Below, piece after piece: positions 29,457 through 38,535 of a DNA stretch of 64,000 nucleotides. The stretch spans positions 2,568,001 through 2,632,000 of the forward strand of contig NZ_JAQNDL010000001.1 of assembly GCF_028368995.1 (NCBI RefSeq), in the 5' to 3' direction. The notes below the pieces were generated by a model that had not been told where the DNA came from, searched no databases, and worked only from the letters and a program-made list of their open reading frames with translations. The stretch comes from Nannocystis bainbridge (GTDB taxonomy: Bacteria; Myxococcota_A; Polyangia; Nannocystales; Nannocystaceae). Position numbers and translations under genes: made by a program. Every line of letters starts with the position of its first letter. The stretch's first letter is position 1.

Positions 29457-30986
29457 ATGTCGACCCGCTGTCTGCTGTTCGTCCCGCTCCTCCTCTCCCT
29501 CGCCTGCGGCGGCAGCGACCCGGGCGCCAGCACCGGCACCGACGATTCGACCTCGACCGGCCCCGGCAATTCGACCGGCACCACCGCCAACCCCGGCCCG
29601 ACCAGCACCAGCGTCGACCCGACCACCTCGAATTCGACGACCGGCAGCCCCACCGGCACCACCACCACCACCGGTGACGACACGACCACGACCTCGAGCC
29701 CCGTCACCTCGACGACGACGAGCACCACCGACGGGCCCGACACGACCACCACCACCGGCGATCCCGACACCACCACCGGCGGCGTGATCGACGGCTTCCT
29801 CATCGGCGTGCACACGGCCGACGTCTCGCCGACCGACGCGCACCTCAACAAGAACGTCTACATGGGCGCCTACGGGGCCCCGTTCACGCGCGGCCCGGCC
29901 CAGGGCGTGCACGACGCCATCTTCGCCCGCAGCTTCGCCATCGAGGGCGACGGCGGCGGCGTGATCATGTCGATCGTCGACCTGCCCGGCATGGGCAACC
30001 AGAACACCCGCGCCGTGCGCCAGAAGGTCGCCGAGCTCACCGGCCTCGACGAGGGCCAGATCCTCGTCGGCACCACCCACAGCCACTCCGCGCCCGACCT
30101 CATGGGCCTGTGGGGCGGCGTGCCCGGCGACTACCGCGACTACATCAACGACGAGATCGCCCACAGCATGGCCGCCGCGTGGGACGCCCGCGTCCCGGCC
30201 ACGCTGGCGGTCGCCACCGTCAAGGCGCCCAACAACAACCGCCGCGGCTGGGGCTTCACCGACGACGACATGACGATCCTCGACGCCAAGGACCTCGACG
30301 GCGAGCGCATCGGCACGCTCGTCAACTTCGCCGCCCACCCGGTGATCCTCGGCGAGGGCAACAAGGAGATCTCGTGCGACTACGTCGGCTACTCGGTCCA
30401 GAAGATCGAGGCGGCCCTCGGCGCGCCCGCCAGCCTGTTCAACGGCGCCCTCGGCGACGCCACGCCCAAGGTCCCCGCCGGCGAGTACCCCGACGATTTC
30501 GCCCGCGCCCAGGCCTACGGCGAGCTGCTCGCCGACCTCGCCATCGCCGCCGTCGAGACCGCCGAGCCGGTCGAGGGCTCGCTGGTGTGGTCGCACACCG
30601 AGTGGGAGCAGGGCGTCGACAACCTGCTGTTCCAGCTGGCCGCCGGGCTCGGGATCCTCCAGTTCGACTTCGAGTCGATGGGCCTGTCGCAGGTCGTCAC
30701 CACCCAGAGCACCTACTTCCGCCTCGGCACCCAGATCCAGGGCGTGGCCTTCCCCGGCGAGTCGCTGACCCGCAACGGCCTGGCGATCAAGGAGACCATG
30801 AAGGCCCCGCACAAGCTGATCCTCGGCAACACCGGCGACGCCCTCGGCTACTTCATCCCCAGCGACGAGTGGCAGACCGGCAAGAACGACAACTACGAGG
30901 AGACGGTGTCCCTCGGCAAGACCGCCGGCGACACCGCCCGCAACAAGATCAACGCCCTGGTCACCGCCGACAACGCCAACTTCTGA
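29457..30986 (+). CDS. Neutral/alkaline ceramidase-like lipoprotein
   Basis: 509 residues. A signal peptide ends at LLSLACGG. Residues about 20-105 are a Thr/Ser/Gly/Asp linker of the local lipoprotein style. The rest matches the N-terminal domain of neutral/alkaline non-lysosomal ceramidases: FLIGVHTADVSPT, FARSFAIEGDGGG, GTTHSHSAPDLMG with zinc-binding His residues, and VNFAAHPVILGEGNKEISCDYVG. It probably hydrolyses N-acyl-sphingoid or related amides at the cell surface; myxobacteria do make sphingolipids. It ends with a repeat array and a convergent gene. Confidence 0.82.
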   Translation: MSTRCLLFVPLLLSLACGGSDPGASTGTDDSTSTGPGNSTGTTANPGPTSTSVDPTTSNSTTGSPTGTTTTTGDDTTTTSSPVTSTTTSTTDGPDTTTTTGDPDTTTGGVIDGFLIGVHTADVSPTDAHLNKNVYMGAYGAPFTRGPAQGVHDAIFARSFAIEGDGGGVIMSIVDLPGMGNQNTRAVRQKVAELTGLDEGQILVGTTHSHSAPDLMGLWGGVPGDYRDYINDEIAHSMAAAWDARVPATLAVATVKAPNNNRRGWGFTDDDMTILDAKDLDGERIGTLVNFAAHPVILGEGNKEISCDYVGYSVQKIEAALGAPASLFNGALGDATPKVPAGEYPDDFARAQAYGELLADLAIAAVETAEPVEGSLVWSHTEWEQGVDNLLFQLAAGLGILQFDFESMGLSQVVTTQSTYFRLGTQIQGVAFPGESLTRNGLAIKETMKAPHKLILGNTGDALGYFIPSDEWQTGKNDNYEETVSLGKTAGDTARNKINALVTADNANF

Positions 30987-30997
30987 GCCCCGGCGCA

Positions 30998-31060
30998 CCT
31001 GCACCTTTGGACATGCCCGATCGAGCCTGCCCGTTCGGACATGCTCGATCGGACATGACC
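30998..31060. repeat. 14-bp phased array, five marks, convergent junction
   Basis: Marks CCTG 30998, CATG 31012, CCTG 31026, CATG 31040 and CATG 31054, all 14 bases apart. Confidence 0.88.
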
Positions 31061-31073
31061 CACCCTCGCCCGC

Positions 31074-31625
31074 CTAGCCCGGCACGCGCGCGGGCCGGCC
31101 GTCCGGGGGCGTCGGCGCGACCACGCGGAACGTGACGCGCACGCGGTCGATGTGGCCGTCGCCGTCGGCCACGGAGATCGGCAGGACCCAGTCGCCCGGC
31201 TCGGAGAGATCGAGCGCGAGGGTCCACTGCGTCCCCTCGGAGTTGGTCGGCCAGCCCTCGGGGAAGAACGCCGAGGCGGTCGCCCCGGTCGGCGGGTCGA
31301 CGGCCTCGAACGTCAGCATCAGCGGGTAGGTCGGCGTCTCCATCGTGGACTCGTCGTCGTCGTCCATGAAGTCCGGCCCCGTGCGCACGTCGAGGGCGAC
31401 CCGCGTCCGCCCCGGCACCGACGGCCAGGCGAAGTTGCTGTTGGGGAACGGCGAGAACTCGAGCACGTAGAGCCCCTCGTCGGTCTCGATCGGCCGCCCC
31501 GCGACCACGTACTGGACCGACATGTCCGGCTCGCCCCCCGGGGCCGGCTCCGTCGGCGGAGCGCACCCGCCCGTCATCAGCAGCCCCGCGATCGTGCAAC
31601 CCATCAGCCCGCCGAAGTTCGACAT
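31074..31625 (-). CDS. Lipoprotein, possibly YtkA/FixH-like
   Basis: 183 residues from ATG 31625, with AGGAGG 4 bases upstream. The signal peptide ends near LLMTGGC. The mature part is a beta-sandwich-like domain with FSPFPNSNFAWPSVPGRTRVALDV and DWVLPISVADGDGHIDRVRV, similar in plan to YtkA-like or FixH-like periplasmic domains. The frame continues open for 2.9 kb upstream, but that stretch runs antisense to or across other genes and is not coding. Function unknown. Confidence 0.7.
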   Translation of the reverse strand: MSNFGGLMGCTIAGLLMTGGCAPPTEPAPGGEPDMSVQYVVAGRPIETDEGLYVLEFSPFPNSNFAWPSVPGRTRVALDVRTGPDFMDDDDESTMETPTYPLMLTFEAVDPPTGATASAFFPEGWPTNSEGTQWTLALDLSEPGDWVLPISVADGDGHIDRVRVTFRVVAPTPPDGRPARVPG

Positions 31626-31749
31626 ACGACCTCCTGCCGCCAAGCGTAGCCCGCGAGCCGGCGACGACCACCCGCAGCGCTTGCGCGGGCCGGCCCCGCC
31701 GCCGGTAGGAATTGCTCGCAGCCGGCCAAGACGACCGGGCGAGCGACGA

Positions 31750-31850
31750 TATGTCCCGAGAGACATATGACAGATTCCAGCGGGCCCGGCTCGTGACATG
31801 TCTCCATGGACATGTCCTTCGCGCCCTGTCCGCCTGCCCCTCGGGACAGG
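31750..31850. repeat. 14-bp repeat cluster next to the FHA/AAA+ regulator stop
   Basis: Marks 31750 and 31764, then 31797, 31811 and 31825, then 31833 and 31847. Each run keeps 14-bp spacing with two register changes. Confidence 0.75.
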
Positions 31851-31855
31851 CGGGC

Positions 31856-33310
31856 TCAGGAGATGTCGTGCTTCTTCAGCAGCCGCTTGAGCTGGTCGCG
31901 GCTGCGCAGCCCGAGCTCGCGCCAGGCCCGGTCGCGCACCCCGCCGACGCGGGCCAGCGCGGCGACGATCTGCTCGCGCGACAGCTCGCGCGGGTCGGTC
32001 GAATCGGCGCTGGCGGCGGTCGGCGGCGGGGTAGCCGGGCGGACCACAAAATCGGCCGGCAGGTCGAGCAGCGAGCCCGAGCTGGTGGCGATCGCCCGCC
32101 ACAGCAGCTCGGTCAGCTCGCGGGTGTGGGCGCTGAAGCGATGGTGCGCCAGCGCCACCACCAGGCGGGCACCGAGCACCGGCTCGCCGCCGACGAAGAA
32201 GCGCTCGGCGATCGCCGGGTCGCGGGCCGCGAACCCGCGCAGCAGGTGCCGCGCCACCAGCACCACGTCCTCCGGTCGCTCGCCGAAGCCGGGCACGCCG
32301 ACGCGGTGGGCGAAGCGGGCCAGGAAGTCGTGCTTGAGCTCGCCGGGCTGGCGGTTGGTGGCCGCCAGCACGCGCACGTCGGCGGCGCGCATCGACGAGT
32401 CGCCGAGGCGCTGGTACTCGCCGCTGTCCATCACCCGCAGCAGGCTCGCCTGCAGCGTCTCCGACAGCTCGCCGATCTCGTCGAGGAACAGCGACGAGCG
32501 GTCGGCGTCGCCGAACAGCCCGCTGCGATCGGGCGTGCCCGGGCTCGGATAGTCCTTGAGGTTGCCGAACAGCTCGGGGTCGATCAGCCGCTCGGGGATC
32601 GTCGCCGCGTTGCGGGCGATCAGCGGCCGCGCGCCGCGGCTCGAGGCGGCGTGGATCGCCCGCACCACCAGCTCCTTGCCGGCCCCGCTCGGCCCCTCGA
32701 CCAGCACGTGCCCGTCGCGCTGGGCCAGGAACAGGATCTGCTGGCGCAGCAGCCACGCCGCCGGCGACTCGCCGACCAGCCCGAACCGGTCGACCGTGCC
32801 GAACGGGAACACGTCGGGCCAGCCGCCCGGCCGCGGCCAGTCGAGCGGCCGCCGCGTCACCAGCAGCACGAACCGACCGACCGCCTCGATCGTGTCGCCG
32901 GGCGCGACCGCGGCCTCGCGGGTCGGCTGGTCGTTGATCCGCAGCTCGCCCTTGCCGATGCCCTCGACCGCCAGCTCGTCGCCCTGCTCGAGCGTGATGC
33001 GGATCTGCCAGCGCGACACCCGGGCCGCCTGGAACGGCCCGCGCTCCTCGCTCGAGAACGGCCGCAGCCGCCGCAGCGTCAGCGGCAGCGAGCCGTCCTC
33101 GTAGCTCTCGATCGCCCGCCCGAGCGTGAAGCTCATGCCCCGCGCCGTCGGCGGCAGCACCACGACCTCGCCGACCCGCTCCGGCTCGTCGTGCGACCAC
33201 AACACCACCAGCGCCGGCGCGAACCGCTGCGGCGCCGTGAAGTCGCGGTCGTAGACGATCTCCGCCGTCTCCGACAGCGTCGACTCGTGCGGTTGTCGTC
33301 GACCCTGCAT
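31856..33310 (-). CDS. FHA-domain AAA+ regulator of the sigma-54 activator type lacking GAFTGA
   Basis: 484 residues. An FHA-like domain (about 55-150, with GRAIESY and SRWQIRI) precedes the AAA+ domain: Walker A GPSGAGK (about 206-212), Walker B LFLDEIGE (about 274-281), R-finger region LARFAHRV. A C-terminal Fis-like helix-turn-helix (about 440-484) ends the protein. Where sigma-54 activators have the GAFTGA loop this one has ELFGNLKDYPSPGTPDRSGLF, so it probably does not remodel sigma-54 holoenzyme. Phospho-threonine-dependent signalling through the FHA domain is likely. Such variants occur in myxobacteria. It stands alone before a gene-poor kilobase. Confidence 0.87.
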   Translation of the reverse strand: MQGRRQPHESTLSETAEIVYDRDFTAPQRFAPALVVLWSHDEPERVGEVVVLPPTARGMSFTLGRAIESYEDGSLPLTLRRLRPFSSEERGPFQAARVSRWQIRITLEQGDELAVEGIGKGELRINDQPTREAAVAPGDTIEAVGRFVLLVTRRPLDWPRPGGWPDVFPFGTVDRFGLVGESPAAWLLRQQILFLAQRDGHVLVEGPSGAGKELVVRAIHAASSRGARPLIARNAATIPERLIDPELFGNLKDYPSPGTPDRSGLFGDADRSSLFLDEIGELSETLQASLLRVMDSGEYQRLGDSSMRAADVRVLAATNRQPGELKHDFLARFAHRVGVPGFGERPEDVVLVARHLLRGFAARDPAIAERFFVGGEPVLGARLVVALAHHRFSAHTRELTELLWRAIATSSGSLLDLPADFVVRPATPPPTAASADSTDPRELSREQIVAALARVGGVRDRAWRELGLRSRDQLKRLLKKHDIS

Positions 33311-33911
33311 GCTCGTCGGCCGACGTTATGCAGTTCGCCCGCGCGATGCCAGCGGGAAGCGTCCTCCGCACAATGCGCGCTTTCGCCCGACGGGGCCCGC
33401 CGCCCCGCTCGCTGCAATTCCGAACCACAGCCCGGATTACCTCGCGGACACCTGCTCGCCGCACCATCGCCGCCCGTGAGCGATGCGCGCCTCGACCTCT
33501 CGCGCCGGTGCCCCGCCGCCGCCGCCGCTGCGCCGCGCGCCAGCCCTCGGCGCGCGCGGCTCGAGCCGCGGACCCGCGATCCCGCGGCGGCCCGCGGTCA
33601 CCATCGCCGGGGTCGTCACCGCCCGTCCGCTCGCCACCCGCCCGCCGTCGCCGCGCTGCCCGCCCGCGAGGGCGACGCACGGGACGAACGGCTTCCGCCC
33701 GCCGCCGGGCGTCCCGTGGTCGGGCTCGAAGTCGCAGCGCCTGGGCGCCGCCGCGGAGGCCGCGGATCCTCGACCTGGCCGAAAGAGCAGGCCGGCGCTC
33801 GCCGCGGACCCGCGCGCCGCCCCACCCTCGCCCGCCCGCCCGGCCAAGACCGCCGCTCTCCGCTGCGGCGGGACGCCGGCGCTCGCGGCGGTCGTCCGCG
33901 ACGGCCTCGCC

Positions 33912-34095
33912 GGCGTCCTCGGCCTCTATGTCCTTCGGGACAGACCAGCGGACCCGCGCCCCGACGCATCGCCGCCGCTGCTCGACGGCGTCCTCGGCCT
34001 CTATGTCCTTCGGGACAGACCAGCGGACCCGCGCCCCGACGCATCGCCGCCGCTGCTCGACGGCGTCCTCGGCCTCCATGTCCTTCGGGACATCC
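33912..34095. repeat. 75-bp direct tandem repeat, 2.5 copies, each carrying a 14-bp repeat unit
   Basis: Copies run 33912-33986, 33987-34061 and a partial 34062-34095. The first two are essentially identical and each contains TATGTCCTTCGGGACAG; the third has CATG in place of TATG. 75 bp equals 25 codons, so the frame is retained, but no gene is assigned. Near-identity points to recent duplication. Confidence 0.88.
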
Positions 34096-34133
34096 CACGG
34101 GGTCCTGCCCCCGACGCCCCGACGTCGATCGAA

Positions 34134-34296
34134 CATGGCCCCGGGGACATGTCGATGGCGCCGCCCCGGCGTCCGGCGCTCCGCCGTCACCGCCTCCGCC
34201 GGCCCTCCGCGCCGCTCCCACCGGGCCCGTCGCGGCCGCTCCCCCCGCTGCCGCAGCGTCGCCTGCCATTTTTTTAAGCATGTCTTCTTCGCCATC
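34134..34296. repeat. Two further 14-bp repeat units
   Basis: CATG 34134 with CATG 34148, and CATG 34279 with CATC 34293. Confidence 0.6.
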
Positions 34297-34428
34297 TCGG
34301 ATCTCCCTCTCGCGCGACGCGAACGACCCGGAGCGCCTGCGCGCCCCGGGCCCCTGGAAGACCGACCGACGGGCGCGCGGCTCGCTCCCTGGCGCGAGCG
34401 CGGCTGTGCGGGCGGTCGGCGGCGGCGG

Positions 34429-34914
34429 TCAGTCGTGCAGGCCGAGCCACATACACACTTCGATGTCGATGAAGATCGGCGTGCTGCCCTGACCGTCGTC
34501 GTCATCGTCGTGGTGGTCGTCCCAGCGCGCCCCCGCGGTGCAGAACGCCGCCCCGTCGCCTTCGCACTGGCTGCGGCAGGTCGCCGCCCGCTCGGCCTGA
34601 CAGGCCCCCAGCGCCGAGGCCGAGCGCGCGCGGTCGCCGAGCGCGTCGAGACACAGCGGCGTCATCGCCTCCGCCGTGCAGCTCGCCAGGCACTGCGGGC
34701 CCTGGTGGATCTCGCAATCATAGTCGCGGTCGACCGCCAGCTGGACCGCGACGCAGATCAGCAGCTCGAACGAATCGTCGTCGCAGCCGTCGCCCCAGCA
34801 GAACTCGGTCGCCGGCGCCGGCGTGGCCAGCGGGCGCGCCTCGCCCTCCGCGGAGATCGCGAACGGGAGGGCGAACGCGAGGAGCGGGGCGAGCATCATC
34901 ATCTTACGCATCAT
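34429..34914 (-). CDS. Cys-rich secreted protein, paralogue A
   Basis: 161 residues from ATG 34914, with AAAGGA upstream. A signal peptide (about 1-27) is followed by a mature domain with twelve Cys: EFCWGDGCDDD, LLICVAV, YDCEIHQGPQCLASC, PLCLDALGDRA, GACQAERAATCRSQCEGDGAAFC. The C-terminus has an Asp/His-rich stretch (DDHHDDDDDGQG) that could bind metal. It aligns throughout with the protein of the next gene (35328-35843). No known family is recognised; an extracellular disulfide-stabilised protein is likely. Confidence 0.72.
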   Translation of the reverse strand: MMRKMMMLAPLLAFALPFAISAEGEARPLATPAPATEFCWGDGCDDDSFELLICVAVQLAVDRDYDCEIHQGPQCLASCTAEAMTPLCLDALGDRARSASALGACQAERAATCRSQCEGDGAAFCTAGARWDDHHDDDDDGQGSTPIFIDIEVCMWLGLHD

Positions 34915-35327
34915 GGTGAGTCCTTTCGCAGCGGCGCCGGTGTGCATTCCGGAGCCGCCCCGAATCCTACGCCGACGACCTCGCCGCGCAACCGCGGCCT
35001 GTAGCGACCCGCACGAATGATCATAGTCGTCACACGACTTTCGACATTCAGCCAAAGTCCGCGAGCGCCGAAGACGGCGCCGCCGGGGGCGTCATTCCGA
35101 CGCCCCCGGCCGACTCCGTCCGCAGCGCCCTGCGGCCGCGATGATTCGCCTCGAAACGCGGGGGTGGGCCCCCGCTCCGCCGCGCGCCCGGGCGGACGCC
35201 GAGGCCCCCGACCTGTCCGCACTCCCCAGGACGTCAGGTCGCGCTGGCCCCGGAGCCGCCCGCGACGGGCCCGTCGTCCGCGTGCAGGACGCGGACCCGT
35301 CACGCGCGCGCGCCGGTCCCGGGGCGA
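34915..35327. other. Intergenic region between the two Cys-rich genes, 413 bp
   Basis: No gene or repeat array is supported; a single CCTG mark is at 35212. It includes the AAAGGA site of paralogue A and probably its promoter. Confidence 0.5.
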
Positions 35328-35843
35328 TTAACCGGCCTCGATGCCGGGGCCGATGCACGCGAGTAGATCGACGAACACCGCCGAATCACCGCCGGCGTAC
35401 GAATCGACGCAGTCCTCGTCCCCCTCCTCGCAACCGGCGAATGCCTGGCTCGGTCGCTCGCGCTCGCAGAACGCGGCCCCGGCGACCTCGCACTGGCTGC
35501 GGCATACCGCCACGGTCTCGGTCTGACAGGCCGCGAGGTCGCGGGGCGTCGCCCGGTCGCCCACCTCGTTCAGGCACCCCTGGCCGACCGCGTCGAACGT
35601 GCAGGAGACCAGGCACGCCGGCCCCTTCCGCACCTCGCACGCGCGGGCCTCGAACCCGAACTGCAGCCCCGCGCACCGCGCGAGGTCGAGCCCGGGCGGC
35701 TCGTCGTCGCTGCAATCGTCGGCCCCGCAAAATTCGGCCTCCGGTAGCTCCGCCGTCGCCGGCCGCGCCGCGGTCACCTGGGACAGCACGAACGGCAATG
35801 CGAACCCAAAAGTAGTCGCTGACACCATGACAAATCGCAGCAT
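35328..35843 (-). CDS. Cys-rich secreted protein, paralogue B
   Basis: 171 residues from ATG 35843, preceded by AAGGAG at a good distance. Signal peptide about 1-26. The mature part repeats the paralogue A pattern: EFCGADDCSDD, LARCAGL, RACEVRKGPACLVSC, QGCLNEVGDRA, AACQTETVAVCRSQCEVAGAAFC. Eleven Cys positions match between the two, with two or three extra Cys in the C-terminus (AGCEEGDEDCVD). The two genes are a tandem duplication on the same strand, 413 bases apart. Function unknown. Confidence 0.72.
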   Translation of the reverse strand: MLRFVMVSATTFGFALPFVLSQVTAARPATAELPEAEFCGADDCSDDEPPGLDLARCAGLQFGFEARACEVRKGPACLVSCTFDAVGQGCLNEVGDRATPRDLAACQTETVAVCRSQCEVAGAAFCERERPSQAFAGCEEGDEDCVDSYAGGDSAVFVDLLACIGPGIEAG

Positions 35844-36258
35844 CTCGTCGCTCCTTCGGTCGCCGGCCATTCGCCGGGACGCATGGTCCGAATATTTCGC
35901 CCCTCGTCCGCGACTGCCACGAGACGGTGTGGAGATGCGCAACCCCGGGGCGACGCCCGCGCCCCCCAGAAGCCCGCGAAAGCCTGCCCATCGCCCGAGG
36001 AACACCGTTATCGCCGAGCGCGGCGCGCTCCGGACGGCGGCTGGGCCGCCCGTGCGGGTCTCCACAATCGCGACCCGAAGCGCACGCTGCCGCAATCGCC
36101 TACATCGGCGACGACCTCGGCGATCGGGCACCTCGCTTTACAAACGGCGATTCGTCGCTCGCGGCTAACCCCGCGGGATCGTTGCCGCGGCGCCGCGGGC
36201 GAGCTCGCCGCCGGAGCCGGCCGCGCACCGCCAACGGTCCTGTGGCGGCCCCTCGCTG
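35844..36258. other. Intergenic region, 415 bp
   Basis: No gene is supported; the AT-richer stretch near 35890-35900 (GAATATTTCG) may belong to the promoter of paralogue B. No 14-bp repeat is seen. Confidence 0.45.
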
Positions 36259-37722
36259 CTATTTCTTGTCGAGCGACACGGAGCCGACATCGAACACTTC
36301 ACCGGGCTTCATCTCGACCCCCAGGTCCGAGCCCATCGTGATCCGCCACTTGCCCTCGGAGTTGATGGCGATCCCGTACGCGCCGAGCGGCACCTCCGCG
36401 AACGTCCACTCGCCGTTGCTGTCGGTCCTGCCGGCGAACTTGACCGAGCTGTCGGCGCACGGTGACTTGGTGAACATCATGCTCGGGCTCGGGCACAGCT
36501 CGACCTCGATCCCGACCACCGGCTGCCCGCCGCGCAGCAGCTTGCCCTTGAGCCCGCCCGTCTGGATCGGTCCGGCTGTCGGCAGCTCGGCCGGGCCCGC
36601 GCCGGCCACGGCCACGCCGACCACCTCGCCCGACAGCTCCGGCACCGCGCCTGACCGCCATTCGATCTTCGCGTCACCCGGCCCGAGGATCGTCACCCCG
36701 ATCTCGCTCCCGACCCACACCCGCCCCGCCGCGTCGACCGCCAGCGCTCGCACGCCCTCGGACATGTAGTCCTTCTTCCGCCACACCTTCGTGGTCGTCG
36801 GCGTCGAGATCACGAGGTCGAACAGGTTGCGCGCCGCGATCGTGCCATCTGTCCCGAGAGCCAGGTCGCTGTACGACGGGATGCTGCCGCCGCCGAGCTT
36901 GACCGCCACCGCGTCGGCCGGCCCCGGCCCCAGCTTGATCAGCGTCGCCGACGCCAGCGCATAGACCGTCCCGTCGGCCGCGCGCTCGATCCCCTCCATG
37001 AACAGCCGGTCCTTGATCTTCCCCAGGTCGAGCGTGCTCCACGTCCCCCTGTCCTTGACGTGGATCCCGTTCGACGAAGCGACCCACACCTTGCCCGCGC
37101 GGTCGACCGCGATCGCCTTGACCATGTCGTCGCCGGCCCCGATCGTCGCCTTCTCCTCGCGCGTCCACGCCTTGCCGTCCCAGTGCGACACCCCGCCGAA
37201 GCCCGCCACCCACAGGTCGTCGTCGGCGGTCACGAACAGCTCGTCGATCGTCCCGGTCTCCTTGAAGTCGCCGCGCGCGACCTCCTTGAACTCGTCGGCG
37301 GCGAGCGTCGGCAGCTTGTAGATCGTCTCGAACCCGACCACCCACAGCGCCCCGTCGTCGGCGACGTGGAGGTTCTTGATCAGCCTGTCCGGCCCGTTCG
37401 CCAGCGGCGTGAACTTGCCCTGATCGAGCCGCACGATCCCCTTCTTGTCGATGGCGAAGAACGCCGGCCCCGGCACCTGCGGCGCCGGCGGCGACGTCGG
37501 TGTCGGCGTCGCCGCCGGCTCGCCCGGCTCCGCCGGCGGCTCGGCCTTCGTCGCGTCCTTCGTCTCGTCCTTCGCCTCGAGCTTCGCCTCCGGCGCTGGC
37601 GGCGGCGTCGTCTTGCTCACCTGCAGCTCCGGCCTGGCGACGAGCGGCGGGCTCGTGGTCTCGCCGCAGGCCAGCGCGAACGACCCGAACAGCAGCGCGA
37701 GGGACCTGGGGGCTTGTTTCAT
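36259..37722 (-). CDS. Lipoprotein with two-component-regulator-type beta-propeller and C-terminal CarboxypepD-like module
   Basis: 487 residues from ATG 37722. A signal peptide ends at ALACGE; a Lys/Glu/Pro/Ala linker runs to about residue 95. Repeated blades follow: NLHVADDGALWVVGFETIY, ELFVTADDDLWVAGFGGVSHWDG, AIAVDRAGKVWVASSNGIHV and ALAVDAAGRVWVGSEIGVTIL, typical of sensor-type propellers. The last 80 residues (GKLLRGGQPVVGIEVELC...) form a carboxypeptidase-regulatory-like module. It probably acts as a cell-surface sensing or binding protein. Divergent from the DUF4377 gene. Confidence 0.78.
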   Translation of the reverse strand: MKQAPRSLALLFGSFALACGETTSPPLVARPELQVSKTTPPPAPEAKLEAKDETKDATKAEPPAEPGEPAATPTPTSPPAPQVPGPAFFAIDKKGIVRLDQGKFTPLANGPDRLIKNLHVADDGALWVVGFETIYKLPTLAADEFKEVARGDFKETGTIDELFVTADDDLWVAGFGGVSHWDGKAWTREEKATIGAGDDMVKAIAVDRAGKVWVASSNGIHVKDRGTWSTLDLGKIKDRLFMEGIERAADGTVYALASATLIKLGPGPADAVAVKLGGGSIPSYSDLALGTDGTIAARNLFDLVISTPTTTKVWRKKDYMSEGVRALAVDAAGRVWVGSEIGVTILGPGDAKIEWRSGAVPELSGEVVGVAVAGAGPAELPTAGPIQTGGLKGKLLRGGQPVVGIEVELCPSPSMMFTKSPCADSSVKFAGRTDSNGEWTFAEVPLGAYGIAINSEGKWRITMGSDLGVEMKPGEVFDVGSVSLDKK

Positions 37723-37923
37723 GGGCGCGCGAGGGTGCCACGACCGCGCCCGCCGCGAGAAGCCCCGAACGCCGCCTCGCAGCGGACGCGGCCGTCCCGT
37801 GTCTGCCTCGAAGGCTGGCGCCGATGTCGTGACGTCGGCGCCGCGTCCGGCGTTCGAGGGTCCGCGGGGGCGAGAAAACCCTGTACCCGCGCCGCGGTGC
37901 GATTGTTGCACCGCACGCCATCG

Positions 37924-38484
37924 ATGCCGCAGTTCAAGCTTCGATCCCGCCACCTGCTCGCCCTTTCCCTCGCCGCCCTCGCCCCTGCCTGCGACCCCGA
38001 GGAGGCCCTGGAGGAGATGGTGGTGTCCTCGGTGCGTCGCCCCTGTGTCGGCCTCGAGCCGATGCTCTGCCTCCGCTACGCCGAGGACGGCGGCGAGTTG
38101 AAGTCCCACTATTCCGGCATCCAGGACTTCACCCACCGCTGGGGCGTCGAGACGCGCCTGCGCTACCACGTCGAGGCCGTCGAAAAACCCGACGCCGACG
38201 CTCCGAGCGAGCACTGGATCGCCGACGAGATCGTCAGCGAAGCGCAGGACCCCGTCGGCACCCGGTACGACTTCAATTTCCATGAGAGCGCGCCGGACAG
38301 CGGCTGGTTCGTGGCCTCGGGCGAGCGGCTGCGCATGATCGACACCGAGGTCGACTGCGCCCCGGCGCTGTGCGCCGAGGTCCTGAGCCGGCTCGCCGCC
38401 AGCACCCCCTTCGCCGCCGGATTCGAGCTCACCGCCGACGAGGCCGTGCCGCTGCGCCTGGTCTCGCTGCAGGACATCCCCTAG
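37924..38484 (+). CDS. DUF4377-like lipoprotein
   Basis: 186 residues from ATG 37924. The signal peptide ends near LAPACDPEE. The mature domain has PCVGLEPMLCLRYAEDG followed by GIQDFTHRWGVETRLRYHVEAV, the pattern of DUF4377 domains in META/HslJ-associated envelope proteins. Function is not established for the family. The frame upstream runs antisense through the propeller gene and is not coding. It converges on the DUF2254 gene across a short repeat array. Confidence 0.72.
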   Translation: MPQFKLRSRHLLALSLAALAPACDPEEALEEMVVSSVRRPCVGLEPMLCLRYAEDGGELKSHYSGIQDFTHRWGVETRLRYHVEAVEKPDADAPSEHWIADEIVSEAQDPVGTRYDFNFHESAPDSGWFVASGERLRMIDTEVDCAPALCAEVLSRLAASTPFAAGFELTADEAVPLRLVSLQDIP

Positions 38485-38493
38485 CCGTTCGGA

Positions 38494-38530
38494 CATGCCC
38501 GACGGGACATGCCCCTTCGGGCATGTCCCG
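38494..38530. repeat. 14-bp phased array in a 51-bp convergent junction
   Basis: CATG at 38494, 38508 and 38522; the array occupies nearly all of the space between the two stop codons and folds as TGCCC-N4-GGGCA type stems. Confidence 0.87.
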
Positions 38531-38535
38531 AATCA

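Larger units (their letters stand above)
33311..34428. other. Gene-poor kilobase, 1118 bp
   Basis: No CDS is convincing. Open frames exist on both strands only because the DNA is GC-rich and stop-poor. It contains the 75-bp tandem repeat (33912-34095) and 14-bp marks at 34134/34148 and 34279/34293. A minus-strand ORF beginning MAKKTCLKKW at 34296 has a GAGGGAG site but starts within the repeat and continues as Arg/Pro/Gly-rich sequence, so it is not called. Confidence 0.55.

Noticed and set aside
33315..34296. Minus-strand ORF MAKKTCLKKW... starting at 34296
   Set aside because: The start lies in a 14-bp repeat and the product quickly turns into Arg/Pro/Gly-rich, non-family sequence.
31626..34505. 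Very long minus-strand open frame upstream of the YtkA-like gene
   Set aside because: It runs in another frame through the FHA/AAA+ regulator gene and the 75-bp repeats; GC-rich DNA lacks stops by chance.
36765..36780. CATG mark in the propeller lipoprotein (DYMSEG)
   Set aside because: Single mark with no partner at 14 bp.
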